From positions 1,955,001 to 2,019,000 of the forward strand of contig NZ_CP107902.1 in assembly GCF_036013935.1 (NCBI RefSeq): 64,000 nt of DNA, read 5' to 3'. Made by a program: the position numbers and the translations under genes. This document shows, one piece after another, positions 45,643 to 54,358 of the stretch; positions within the stretch are counted from its first letter, which is position 1, and every line of letters starts with the position of its first letter. The DNA comes from Streptomyces sp. NBC_00461. Lineage in GTDB: Bacteria > Actinomycetota > Actinomycetes > Streptomycetales > Streptomycetaceae. The notes under the pieces are model-generated. The model searched no databases. It had not been told where the DNA came from and saw only the letters and a program-made list of their open reading frames with translations.

Positions 45643-46470
45643 TCAGACGGGCGGCCACGGAATGGCCGGCCACTCCCCGCTCGGCTCCGGGTGCTTGCCG
45701 GTCTCAAGGAGTACGGCGACACGTGCGCGCGTGGCGTCGAGTTCGGCGTCGGTGATCAGCGCGGACAGCCGGTCGGCCAGCGCTCCCTGATCCCCCAGGG
45801 CTTCCTGGAGGCCCTTGAGGACGTCGACCGCCTCGGGCGTCAGCGGCTCCCCCGCCCACCCCCACAGCAGCGTCCTGAGCTTGTTCTCGGTGTTGAAGGT
45901 CACCCCGTGGTCGATCGCGTAGAGCCGGCCGTCGGCCGTCGGCAGCAGGTGGCCGCCCTTGCGGTCCGCGTTGTTGATCACGGCGTCGAGCACGGCGAGC
46001 CGGCGCAGCCGCTCGTCGTCGGCGTGCACCAGCAGCGCCGTCCGCCCCTCACCGACCTCCGCGACGCCGATCGCCTTCCAGCCCGGCTCGGGCTCCTCAC
46101 CGTCCACCAGGGCGAGCAGCTCCGGCGCGTCCCCTTCGGCGGACACCTCGATCCACAGCTGGACCATCCCCTCGCCGTACGGCCCCTCCCGCAGCACGGT
46201 GGGCGGCACGAGCCCCCAGCCGGTCGCCTCGGAGACCTCGTGGGCGGCCACCTCGCGCCGGGCGAGGTTGCCGTCGGGGAAGTCCCACAGGGGCCGCTCT
46301 CCGGCGACGGGCTTGTAGATGCAGGCCGCCTCCCGGCCCTCATGGGAGATCGTGCAGTACAGCGCGGCGTTGGACGCCTCGCGGATACGGCCGCGAACGG
46401 TGAGCTCGCCGCTGGTCAGCAGTTCGACGGACGTCACGCTCCGCGGCGGTATCCGTTCTGGCGCGGACAT
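45643..46470 (-). CDS. SCO1664-family protein (kinase-like fold)
   Basis: 275 residues from ATG 46470 (GGAAGGAC upstream), overlapping the DUF3090 gene by 37 bp. Recognisable segments are VRGRIREASNAALYC, CIYKPVAGERPLWDFPDG, LAVLDAVINNADRKGGHLL and AIDHGVTFN. The IYKP Lys, NNADRKGGH and DHG resemble the catalytic elements of PI3/4-kinase or HipA-like folds (a NADR...DHG pair), so ATP-dependent phosphorylation is plausible but unproven. It belongs to a conserved trio with DUF3090 and a phosphoglycerate mutase-like protein. Confidence 0.88.
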   Translation of the reverse strand: MSAPERIPPRSVTSVELLTSGELTVRGRIREASNAALYCTISHEGREAACIYKPVAGERPLWDFPDGNLARREVAAHEVSEATGWGLVPPTVLREGPYGEGMVQLWIEVSAEGDAPELLALVDGEEPEPGWKAIGVAEVGEGRTALLVHADDERLRRLAVLDAVINNADRKGGHLLPTADGRLYAIDHGVTFNTENKLRTLLWGWAGEPLTPEAVDVLKGLQEALGDQGALADRLSALITDAELDATRARVAVLLETGKHPEPSGEWPAIPWPPV

Positions 46471-47024
46471 ACGTGTCCTTCCGGGTCGAGCGGGAGGCTG
46501 CACAGCGGGCACGGCGGCCGCCCGGCGTTGACGACGTCGAGGGCGCGCTTGGCGAAGGCTCTCGCCTGCACGCCGGTCAGCCGGACCCGCAGCATCGGGG
46601 GCCCGTTCTCCTCGTCCTGGAGGAGGCGTTCCTCGGCCTCGGCGAGGTCCTCCTCGGAGTCGGCCTCCAGCTCCACGAGGGCCTGCGCCTCGACGATCAT
46701 GCGCTGTTCCTCACCGTCCCAGGCGAGGGCCATGGTGCCGACCCGGAACTCCTCCTCGACGGGGGTGTCCAGCGGGTCCGTGTCGGAGATCTCGACGGAG
46801 GCCACGGCCGGGACGGCGGCGCTGCCGCCACTGCGCCGTACGACCTCGTCGAGCAACTCGTCCATGCGCTCGGCAAGGGCGGCGACCTGTGTCTTCTCCA
46901 GGGCCACGCTGGTCACACGGGGGCCTGCGATGGCCTGGAGGAAGAACGTACGGCGTCCGGGCATACCGACCGTACCGGCCACGAAGCGGTCCGGGGGGTC
47001 GAAGAGGAACACCTGACGGGACAC
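46434..47024 (-). CDS. DUF3090-family protein
   Basis: 196 residues from GTG 47024. Starts SRQVFLFDPPDRFVAGTVG and has FFLQAIAGPRVTSVALEK, with a C-terminal zinc knuckle CPLCSLPLDPEGHVCPRQNG. Function unknown; the family is actinobacterial and co-occurs with the adjacent kinase-like and phosphatase-like genes. Overlap with the SCO1664-like gene indicates translational coupling. Confidence 0.92.
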   Translation of the reverse strand: MSRQVFLFDPPDRFVAGTVGMPGRRTFFLQAIAGPRVTSVALEKTQVAALAERMDELLDEVVRRSGGSAAVPAVASVEISDTDPLDTPVEEEFRVGTMALAWDGEEQRMIVEAQALVELEADSEEDLAEAEERLLQDEENGPPMLRVRLTGVQARAFAKRALDVVNAGRPPCPLCSLPLDPEGHVCPRQNGYRRGA

Positions 47025-47093
47025 GTCCTGTCTCCTGGATTCGTGGATGGGTGCGGCGCTACTGCGACCGCTTCACCCTACTGCGCCCGACGA

Positions 47094-47780
47094 TCACGGT
47101 GCGCCCGCACCGCCCCCGACCGTGGCGTCCCCGGCCGGGGGCTCCTCGCGCGGCACCAGGGACGTGAAATCGCCGGTGTCACCGAGACGCACGAGGAACG
47201 GCCTCAGGCGTGTGTAACGGATGGCGGTGATGGAACACGGTTCAACGGAAATCCTCTGGAAGAGGTCGAGATGAAGTCCGAGTGCGTCCGCGACAAGAGA
47301 CTTGATGACGTCGCCGTGCGAGCACATGAGGTACACGGCGTCGGCGCCGTGATCGCGCTCCACGCGCGCGTTCCACTCACGTACGGCTTCGGCGGCGCGG
47401 GTCTGCATGGCGCGCATCGACTCGCCGCCGGGGAACGCGGCGGCGGAGGGGTGCGCCTGCACGACCTGCATCAGCGGTTCGTCGGCCAGCTCGGCGAGTT
47501 TGCGGCCGGACCAGTCGCCGTAGTGGGCCTCCCCGATCCGTTCGTCGGCGTGGGCGGTCAACTCAGGACGGGCGTCCAGGAGCGGTCGTACCGTCTCCTG
47601 GCAGCGCTGCAGCGGGCTGCTGACGACCTCGCGGATCGGCAGCTCGGCGAGCCGTCCGGGCAGCGCGGCGGCCTGTGCGGCGCCGCGCTCGTCGAGTGCG
47701 ACACCGGGCGTCCAGCCGGCGAGCACGCCCTCGGTGTTGGCGGTGGAACGTCCGTGCCGGACCAGGATCAGCGTGGGCAT
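47094..47780 (-). CDS. Histidine phosphatase (phosphoglycerate mutase-like)
   Basis: 228 residues from ATG 47780. Histidine-phosphatase motif LVRHGRSTANTEG, then SSPLQRCQET, EAHYGDWSGRKL and the second His in MCSHGDVIKSLVADAL. The family includes sugar-phosphate phosphatases and mutases. Its substrate is unknown; conserved linkage to DUF3090 and the kinase-like protein suggests a common pathway. No clear ribosome-binding site precedes the ATG, so a leaderless transcript is possible. It is divergent from corA across 53 bp. Confidence 0.88.
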   Translation of the reverse strand: MPTLILVRHGRSTANTEGVLAGWTPGVALDERGAAQAAALPGRLAELPIREVVSSPLQRCQETVRPLLDARPELTAHADERIGEAHYGDWSGRKLAELADEPLMQVVQAHPSAAAFPGGESMRAMQTRAAEAVREWNARVERDHGADAVYLMCSHGDVIKSLVADALGLHLDLFQRISVEPCSITAIRYTRLRPFLVRLGDTGDFTSLVPREEPPAGDATVGGGAGAP

Positions 47781-47833
47781 GCGGCCAAGGGTAGGCGCAC
47801 GCCCGGGTGCGTCCACGGGCGGACGGCGGGAGA

Positions 47834-48841
47834 ATGCGCTCCGTGATCGTCGACTGCGCCATCTACCGGAACGGGCGCCGCACGGAGGGGCCCGAGGACG
47901 TCTCCGACGCCCTGGATCAGTGCCGTCGGGCACGGGACGCCTTCGTCTGGATCGGCCTGTACGAGCCGACGGAGAAGGAGTTCGAGCGGGTCACCGAGGA
48001 GTTCGGGCTGCACCCGCTGGCCGTCGAGGACGCCCTCACCGCGCATCAGCGCCCCAAGCTGGAGGTGTACGACGACTCGCTGTTCATGGTCCTCAAGCCG
48101 GTCGGGTACGAGAAGGAGAGCGACATCGTCACCTCCGGCGAGGTCATGGTCTTCATCGGCGACTCGTTCGTGGTGACCGTGCGGCACGGGGAGGAGGCGC
48201 CGCTCGCGGCCGTGCGGCAACGGCTCGAGGAGGAACCCGAGATGCTCCGGTACGGGCCGACGGCGGTGCTGTACTCGATCGCCGACGCCGTGGTCGACCA
48301 CTACCTGGACGTGGCGAGCGAGCTGAGCACCGACCTGGAGGAACTGGAGGCGGAGGTGTTCTCGCCGACCGGCGGGGGCTCGCGGCACACGGCGTCCCGC
48401 ATCTACTCCTTCAAGCGGCAGATCCTGGAGTTCCGCAGGGCCACCGGCCCGCTGGCACAGCCGCTGGACCGCCTCGGGGGCGGCGGCCTCTTCGGCGTAC
48501 GCGTGTCCTTCGTGCACGAGAAGGCACGGCCCTTCTTCCGGGACGTCAGCGACCACCTCACACGCGTGAACGAGTCCGTGGAGGGCCTGGACCGGCTGGT
48601 CTCGGACGTGCTGTCGGCGCATCTCGCGCAGATGAGCGTCCGGCAGAACGACGACATGCGGAAGATCTCCGCGTGGGCGGCCATGGCCGCGGTGCCCACG
48701 ATGATCGCGGGGATCTACGGCATGAACTTCGACCACATGCCGGAGCTGCACTGGACCGTGTCCTACCCGGCGGTGATCCTGGTGATGGCCGTTCTCGAAG
48801 TGCTGCTCTTCAGGCTGCTCAAGCGCCGGGGATGGCTGTAG
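47834..48841 (+). CDS. corA: CorA-family magnesium/cobalt transporter
   Basis: 335 residues from ATG 47834 (GGGAGA just upstream). N-terminal cytoplasmic domain (AFVWIGLYEPTEKEF, HPLAVEDALTAHQRPKLEVY), a long helical neck, and two C-terminal membrane helices with the signature GIYGMNFDHMPEL. CorA pentamers import Mg2+ and some Co2+ or Ni2+. The stop is one base from the convergent ferritin-like gene, so no terminator separates them. Confidence 0.94.
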   Translation: MRSVIVDCAIYRNGRRTEGPEDVSDALDQCRRARDAFVWIGLYEPTEKEFERVTEEFGLHPLAVEDALTAHQRPKLEVYDDSLFMVLKPVGYEKESDIVTSGEVMVFIGDSFVVTVRHGEEAPLAAVRQRLEEEPEMLRYGPTAVLYSIADAVVDHYLDVASELSTDLEELEAEVFSPTGGGSRHTASRIYSFKRQILEFRRATGPLAQPLDRLGGGGLFGVRVSFVHEKARPFFRDVSDHLTRVNESVEGLDRLVSDVLSAHLAQMSVRQNDDMRKISAWAAMAAVPTMIAGIYGMNFDHMPELHWTVSYPAVILVMAVLEVLLFRLLKRRGWL

Positions 48842-48842
48842 G

Positions 48843-49631
48843 TCAGGCGAACTCGGGCGCCGCCGTGGCGGATCCGCCGAGTGCGTCGCGGCGCTCGGGC
48901 ATCCGCAGGGTCACCATCCGCCGCCAGCCCGCGGCCCGCTCGTACGCGTAGACGGCGTGGATACCGGCGGCGAGGAGCGCCGACTTGGTCCTCGGCCAGC
49001 CGAGGATGCGTCCCATGTGGTCCATGACGGCGAGGCTGACGTCCCGGTAGACGCGGATCTCGGCGAGCGCGCACTCGCGCAGCGTCCGATGGATCGCCCG
49101 GCCGTGTCCTGCGTACGCGAGGCGCAGCAACTCCTCGTGGCAGTAGGCCAGGTGGTTGTCCTCGTCGTTCGAGATCATCTTCACCGCACGCCCGATGTCG
49201 GGGTGGTCGGCGAAGTACCTGCGCAGGAGTTCCATCTGCTCGGAGGCGCGCTGTTCGGTGACCCGGCTGTGTGCGAGGTAGGTGACGATGTCCTGCACGG
49301 TGAGCGCCTCTTCGCTCCTGAGCTTCTCGTGGGCGAGACCGATGCCGTGCTTCTCCAGGAGCATCGTGTAGTCGGTCTCGGGCGGCACGGGAACCGGGTC
49401 GAGGCCACGCTTCCTCATCAGGGCGTTGAAGATCCGCCCGTGTTTGTCCTCGTCCGCGCCGTGCCGGGTGATCTTGGGGGCGAGCGCGCGTTCGCCCTCC
49501 GGTACGAGCGTGGCGATGCGGGCGTTCTCCCAGCCGCCCTGTGACTCCCCGCTGGCCGCGATGGAGCAGAACAGCGCGAAGGAGTCGTCGTCGTCGAGGA
49601 TCTCCTGGAACAGGCTCTTTGCCGAAATCAT
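48843..49631 (-). CDS. Ferritin-like diiron-domain protein
   Basis: 262 residues from ATG 49631 (GAGAGGTG upstream); a longer frame reaching 49862 has no support. Four-helix segments with ESQGGWENARIATL, HGADEDKHGRIFNALM and DEDNHLAYCHEELLRLAY carry spaced Glu/His typical of a diiron ferritin-like fold. I recall a conserved actinobacterial protein of this kind beside corA. The reaction is unknown; redox or storage function could be inferred only from the fold. Confidence 0.8.
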   Translation of the reverse strand: MISAKSLFQEILDDDDSFALFCSIAASGESQGGWENARIATLVPEGERALAPKITRHGADEDKHGRIFNALMRKRGLDPVPVPPETDYTMLLEKHGIGLAHEKLRSEEALTVQDIVTYLAHSRVTEQRASEQMELLRRYFADHPDIGRAVKMISNDEDNHLAYCHEELLRLAYAGHGRAIHRTLRECALAEIRVYRDVSLAVMDHMGRILGWPRTKSALLAAGIHAVYAYERAAGWRRMVTLRMPERRDALGGSATAAPEFA

Positions 49632-49814
49632 CGTGAGCACCTCTCTGCAGGACTCGCAGAATTCCACCGGATTCCGCCGGATCCGCAAAGAACGAGTCAA
49701 ATGCGGCTTTGGAGGTGTTGCAACAGCTGTGTCCGGCAACTGCGCCAAAAGGAGGACCCACGGGGTCACCTCGGGGGCGTAACCGCGCGGCCCCGGGCGC
49801 GTTGTTCCCCGTGA

Positions 49815-49855
49815 CGGCCGTGGCGGGGAAGACCCCCGAGCCCCCACCACGGCCG
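49815..49855 (-). terminator. Hairpin after the F420-type oxidoreductase gene
   Basis: A 14-bp stem with one mismatch (49815-49828 with 49842-49855), 32 bp past the stop. Confidence 0.65.
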
Positions 49856-49887
49856 CAGACAATCCACAGCCCCCGTGCGTGACCCTG

Positions 49888-50943
49888 TCAGGCCAGTCCG
49901 GCGCGCTCCAGGGCCTCGGTTCCGGCGCGGAGCGAGGCGATCCGCTCGTCGAGCGTGAATCCGGCGGGGTTGAGGCTCAGGGTGGTGACTCCGGCCGCCG
50001 CGTACTCCTTCATCCGGTCCGCGATGCGGTCCACCGAGCCGAGCAGCGTCGTCTTGTCGATCAGGTCGTGCGGAACGGCCGCAGCGGCGCCCTGCTTGTC
50101 GCCGGACAGGTACTTCTCCTGGACCTCGGCGGCCGCGGCCTCGAACCCCATGCGCTGGGCGAGCTGGTTGTAGAAGTTCTGCTTGGCGCTGCCCATGCCG
50201 CCGACGTACAGCGCGGTGTAGGGGCGGAAGGCGTCGGCGAGCGTGGGTACGTCCTTGTCCTCACCCAGGGCCAGCGGGAGCGTCGGGCAGACGTCGAAGC
50301 CGTCGAGGGTCTTGCCCGCCTTCTCGCGCCCGGCGCGCAGGTACTTGATCGTGGTGTCCTCCAGGTGCTCGGCGGAGGGGAAGATCAGCAGGGCGCCGTC
50401 GGCGATCTCACCGGTCTGTTCGAGGTTCTTCGGGCCGATCGCGGCGATGTACAGCGGGATGTGCTCGCGCTGCGGGTGCACGGTCAGCTTGATCGGCTTG
50501 CCGGGGCCGCCGGGCAGCGGCAGCGTCCAGTGCTCGCCGTCGTACGACAGCCGCTCGCGCGTCATCGCCCTGCGCACGATCTCGACGTACTCACGCGTGC
50601 GGGCCAGCGGCTTGTCGAACTTGACGCCGTACCAGCCCTCGGAGACCTGGGGCCCGGAGACGCCGAGGCCGAGGCGGAAGCGGCCGCCGGAGAGCGAGTC
50701 GAGAGTGGCGGCCGTCATCGCGGTCATCGCCGGCTGGCGGGCCGGGATCTGGAAGATGGCGGAGCCGACGTCGATGCGTTCGGTCTGGGCGGCGACCCAG
50801 CTGAGCACGGTGGCCGCGTCCGATCCGTAGGCCTCGGCGGCCCAGCACACGGCGTACCCGAGCCGGTCGGCCTCCTTGGCGACCACGAGGTTGTCCCCGT
50901 CCATTCCGGCACCCCAGTAGCCGAGGTTGATCCCGAGCTGCAT
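49888..50943 (-). CDS. Luciferase-like F420-dependent oxidoreductase
   Basis: 351 residues, LLM family: LGINLGYWG, EADRLGYAVCWAAEAYGSDAATVLSWVAAQTERIDVGSAIFQIPAR, GGRFRLGLGVSGPQVSEGWYG, PLYIAAIGPKNLEQTGEIADG. Proteins of this length in actinobacteria mostly use coenzyme F420, some flavin. Substrate unknown. AAGGGGA lies before the ATG. It is divergent from the aldo/keto reductase gene across 112 bp. Confidence 0.88.
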   Translation of the reverse strand: MQLGINLGYWGAGMDGDNLVVAKEADRLGYAVCWAAEAYGSDAATVLSWVAAQTERIDVGSAIFQIPARQPAMTAMTAATLDSLSGGRFRLGLGVSGPQVSEGWYGVKFDKPLARTREYVEIVRRAMTRERLSYDGEHWTLPLPGGPGKPIKLTVHPQREHIPLYIAAIGPKNLEQTGEIADGALLIFPSAEHLEDTTIKYLRAGREKAGKTLDGFDVCPTLPLALGEDKDVPTLADAFRPYTALYVGGMGSAKQNFYNQLAQRMGFEAAAAEVQEKYLSGDKQGAAAAVPHDLIDKTTLLGSVDRIADRMKEYAAAGVTTLSLNPAGFTLDERIASLRAGTEALERAGLA

Positions 50944-51055
50944 GCCGATTCCCCTTACCGATCAGTAACGTCCCTGTTCGGGAGACCCTAGCGCGTGGAA
51001 ACTGGTTGTCCACAGGCCCCCACGCCACTGGTGCAGGCCAGTAGTGTCGGCGTTC

Positions 51056-52042
51056 ATGGAGCAGAGGTATCTCGGCCGCACCGGCCTTCGCGTGTCCCGT
51101 ATCGGACTCGGCACCCTCACCTGGGGCAGGGACACCGACGAGCACGACGCCGCGGACCTCTTGAAGACGTTCTGGGAGGCCGGGGGCAGCCTCGTCGACA
51201 CCGCTGACGTGTACGGCGACGGAGAGGCCGAGTATCTGCTGGGACGCCTCATAGAAGGCCTGGTCCCGCGCCGGGACCTGGTGATCTCGACCAAGGCCGG
51301 CAGCGTCCCGGACCCGGACCGCCGCGTCGACGGCTCGCGCGGGCACCTGCTCTCCGCGCTGGACGCCTCGCTCACCCGGCTGGGCACGGACTACGTCGAC
51401 ATCTGGCACATCCACGCCTTCGACCCGTACACCCCGCTGGAGGAGACCCTCCAAGCCCTCGACATGGCGGTCAGCAGCGGTCGCGCCCGCTATGCCGGCG
51501 TCTCCAACTTCTGTGGCTGGCAACTCGCCAAGGCGGCGACCTGGCAGCTCGCGGCACCCGGCACCCGGACCCGGCTGGCGGGCACGCAGATCGAGTACTC
51601 GCTGCTGCAGCGCGGCGTGGAGCGCGAGGTGCTGCCGGCCGCACTGGACCTCGGCATCGGCCTGCTGCCGTCCTCGCCGCTGGGCCGAGGGGTCCTGACG
51701 GGCAAGTACCGTGCCGACGCGATGCCTCCCGACTCGCGCGGCGCCTCGGACCATCTGGCGCCCTTCGTCGAGCCGTACCTCGACGAGACGGCCGGCCACA
51801 TCGTGGAGGCGGTGCAGACCGCGGCGGACGGGCTCGCGGTGACGCCGCTCCAGGTCGCCCTCGCCTGGATCCGTGACCGGCCGGGTGTGGCCGCCCCGAT
51901 CGTCGGCGCGCGCAACTCGCAGCAGCTCACGGCGGCATTGTCAGTGGAGGCCCTTAGTCTTCCTGACGAGATCTGCCGGGCTCTCGACGACGTGTCGGCG
52001 CCCGTGCACCGCTATCCCGATCACGACTGGAGCACGCTGTGA
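51056..52042 (+). CDS. Aldo/keto reductase
   Basis: 328 residues from ATG 51056. NADPH-dependent (alpha/beta)8 barrel with catalytic set Asp48 and Tyr53 (DTADVYGDG), Lys80 (ISTKAG) and His120 (DIWHIHAFD), plus the cofactor region IVGARNSQQL. TAGTGT sits 9-14 bp before the ATG with no ribosome-binding site, so the transcript may be leaderless. The stop overlaps the next gene start as GTGA, coupling translation to the RecD2-like gene. Substrate unknown. Confidence 0.9.
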   Translation: MEQRYLGRTGLRVSRIGLGTLTWGRDTDEHDAADLLKTFWEAGGSLVDTADVYGDGEAEYLLGRLIEGLVPRRDLVISTKAGSVPDPDRRVDGSRGHLLSALDASLTRLGTDYVDIWHIHAFDPYTPLEETLQALDMAVSSGRARYAGVSNFCGWQLAKAATWQLAAPGTRTRLAGTQIEYSLLQRGVEREVLPAALDLGIGLLPSSPLGRGVLTGKYRADAMPPDSRGASDHLAPFVEPYLDETAGHIVEAVQTAADGLAVTPLQVALAWIRDRPGVAAPIVGARNSQQLTAALSVEALSLPDEICRALDDVSAPVHRYPDHDWSTL

Positions 52043-54237
52043 GCACGGACCCCGAGACCACGGAGAGCGGCGAACCGGACGACACTGCCCACCCGGCCGC
52101 GGCGGAGACCGGCACCGGGGACACGGGAGACGCTGTCGGCGGCGAGGGGGAGGCCGGGGCTGCCGTCGCGGGCGGTGACGGCGAGTCCGGCGGTCAGTTG
52201 TCCGAGGCCGAGGCCGAGTTGGCCGCGCAGCGGTTGGAGCGGGAGCGGATCGAGCGGCGGAAGTCCGAGAAGGCGGGGCCGATCGACGCCGGGACGAAGC
52301 TCAGTGGGAAGGCCGCCGACCTGCTCGCCGCCGTGCGTGCCGTGGAGAGCGGCGAGAAGCCCGTGGCCACCGTCTTCAGCGATCCCGAGCCCACTCGTCG
52401 GCGCGCCGCGCCCGAGCCGGCGCGGCGGGCGCAGACACCACAGACACCGCTGACGGCCGCGACAGCCGGGGCGCCCGCGCCGGAGGCGGTCGACGCGGTG
52501 CGGCGGGCGCTGGCCGACGGCGGCGCACCGGACACGCTGGCCCCCCAGGTCGCCGCCGCGCTCGGCGAAGGTGCGGACGACGTCCTGCGGGCGGATCCCT
52601 GGTCGTTGCTGCGGGTCGGCGGCGTACGGCCCGAGCAGGCCGACGGCTTCGCGCGGGCGCTGCTCGGTGCGGAGTGCGGGCCGGACGACGAACGGCGGGG
52701 ACGGGCGCTGACGGGGTGGCTGCTGGAGCAGGCGGCCCTCGCCGGACACACGGCCCTGGAGATGCCGGCTCTCACCGCGGCGCTGGTCCAGCGCGGTGTG
52801 CCCGATGCCGACGCGGCCGTGCAGAGTGCCGTCGCCGAGGGCGAGGCGCTGGTCTTCCAGGACGCCCTCGACCCGACCGCGCCGGCACCCGAGGCCAACG
52901 AGCAGGCCCATGAGGGCGAGGAGGCCGAGGAACTCCCGGTGCGGGTCCTGGTCGGCCTGGAGCGGTATGCACTCGCCGAGGAGAGCCTGGCGGACGGCCT
53001 GGCCCGCCTGGTCAACTCGGTGCCGAAGGACGACGGTTCGGCCGAGGACTGGGAGCGCGCAGCCGCCTCCGCACAGGGCTCCACCGCCGAACTCGTCCGC
53101 GCGGTCGAGAGCCACGGCCTGGTGCTGCACACCGGGGGCGAGGCCTCCCGGGCCGAACCGGCGGCACTGCTACGGGCGGCGGCCGCCCTCGGCCTGCGCA
53201 CCTGGGCCGCCACGCACACCCCCACCGGCCGGGACCGGTTCGCGGCGTCGGGGGCCGGACCGGACACCGAGGCGAGTGCCCTGTCGGTCGTCACCGTCGC
53301 CGGTCTGCTCTCGGGCGCCGAGGGCCCTGGGCGGGATGTCGACGGTGCGCTGGATCTCGACCTGCTCGTCGTGCTCGACGCACCGCAGCTGGACGTCGAG
53401 ACGGGCGCACTGCTCATCGAGTCGCTCCCCGACGGGGCCCGGCTGGTGCTGGCCGGTGACCCGGCGGTGCTTTGGTCGGCCGGGCCGGGCCGGGTGTTCG
53501 CCGATCTGCTGGGGGCGCAGGTCTGCCCCCGGGTCGCTTCCCGTCGGCCGGACCCCGGTCCACTGGGCGAGCTGGTGTCCGGTATCGGGATCGGAGAGCT
53601 CACCCAGGTCGAGGCTCCCGGCAAGGAAGTCGTCATCGTCCCCGTGCGGGACGCGGGCGAGGCCGTGCACCGGACCGTGCAGCTCGTCGCGGACTCGGTG
53701 CCACGGGCGATCGGCATCCCGCCCGAGCAGACCGTGGTGATCACCCCGGGCCACGGCGGCGCTGCGGGCACGCGCGCGCTCAACGCGGCGCTCAAGGAAC
53801 GCCTCAATCCCGGCCCCGGCCGCTTCGGCGGCTTCGACCCCGGCGACCGGATCGCCTACTCCCCCGCTCCGGGCCGCACGGTGCCGGGCAGCGTGGTGAA
53901 GGCCGACGCGGACGGACTGCACCTGTCGTGCTCGGGCGCCCCCGTCGTCGTAGCGAAGGAGCGGGTGGAGCAGTCCGTGCGGCACGGGTGGGCGCTGACC
54001 GCGCACCAGGCGGTGGGCGGCCGGTGGCCCGCGGTGGTCGTGGTGCTGCCCGGGGACGCGGCGCAGTCCCTGAGCCGGCCGTGGATCTACACCTCGTTCG
54101 GCCGGGCGGACCGCCATCTGTCCGTGGTCCACGGCGTGGAACAGGCACTCCCCCGGGCCGTGGCCGAGGTCCCGGCGAAGCCGCGCACCACCCGCCTGCC
54201 GCTCCTGCTGGCGACCCAGGTGCCCGCCGCCGGCTGA
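52039..54237 (+). CDS. RecD2-like helicase homologue with degenerate ATPase motifs
   Basis: 732 residues. The N-terminal 150 are disordered and acidic, then a helix-hairpin-helix-like region (about 150-270). The RecD2-like core is recognisable by position: LVLHTGGEASRAEP (361-374) where active RecD2 has TGGPGTGKT, VVLDAPQLDVETGALL where it has the DEAS Walker B, GARLVLAGDPAVLWSAGPG kept, TPGHGGAAGTRALNAALKERLNP kept, and LTAHQAVGG / YTSFGRADRHL where motifs V-VI should read KAQGS and TRAR. The Walker Lys, catalytic Glu and arginine finger are all changed, so ATP hydrolysis is unlikely. Probably a structural or regulatory remnant conserved in Streptomyces. Confidence 0.8.
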   Translation: MSTDPETTESGEPDDTAHPAAAETGTGDTGDAVGGEGEAGAAVAGGDGESGGQLSEAEAELAAQRLERERIERRKSEKAGPIDAGTKLSGKAADLLAAVRAVESGEKPVATVFSDPEPTRRRAAPEPARRAQTPQTPLTAATAGAPAPEAVDAVRRALADGGAPDTLAPQVAAALGEGADDVLRADPWSLLRVGGVRPEQADGFARALLGAECGPDDERRGRALTGWLLEQAALAGHTALEMPALTAALVQRGVPDADAAVQSAVAEGEALVFQDALDPTAPAPEANEQAHEGEEAEELPVRVLVGLERYALAEESLADGLARLVNSVPKDDGSAEDWERAAASAQGSTAELVRAVESHGLVLHTGGEASRAEPAALLRAAAALGLRTWAATHTPTGRDRFAASGAGPDTEASALSVVTVAGLLSGAEGPGRDVDGALDLDLLVVLDAPQLDVETGALLIESLPDGARLVLAGDPAVLWSAGPGRVFADLLGAQVCPRVASRRPDPGPLGELVSGIGIGELTQVEAPGKEVVIVPVRDAGEAVHRTVQLVADSVPRAIGIPPEQTVVITPGHGGAAGTRALNAALKERLNPGPGRFGGFDPGDRIAYSPAPGRTVPGSVVKADADGLHLSCSGAPVVVAKERVEQSVRHGWALTAHQAVGGRWPAVVVVLPGDAAQSLSRPWIYTSFGRADRHLSVVHGVEQALPRAVAEVPAKPRTTRLPLLLATQVPAAG

Positions 54238-54254
54238 CGACAGCACCGAACGGC

Positions 54255-54297
54255 GACGGCGGCGGCCCCGGGCTTCTCGCCCCGGGCCGCCGCCGTC
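54255..54297. terminator. Bidirectional terminator after the RecD2-like gene
   Basis: A 14-bp perfect stem (54255-54268 with 54284-54297) between convergent genes. Confidence 0.85.
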
Positions 54298-54358
54298 TCG
54301 GCCGTACGTCTCGGCCGTATGTACGTCCTGGCCTGTCTCGGCCGCCGTACGTCGACGC

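Noticed and set aside
51006..51014. TTGTCCACA, a perfect match to the Streptomyces DnaA box
   Set aside because: It is a single copy, with no cluster, no AT-rich unwinding element and no dnaA/dnaN nearby, so it is not an origin; chance occurrence is likely.
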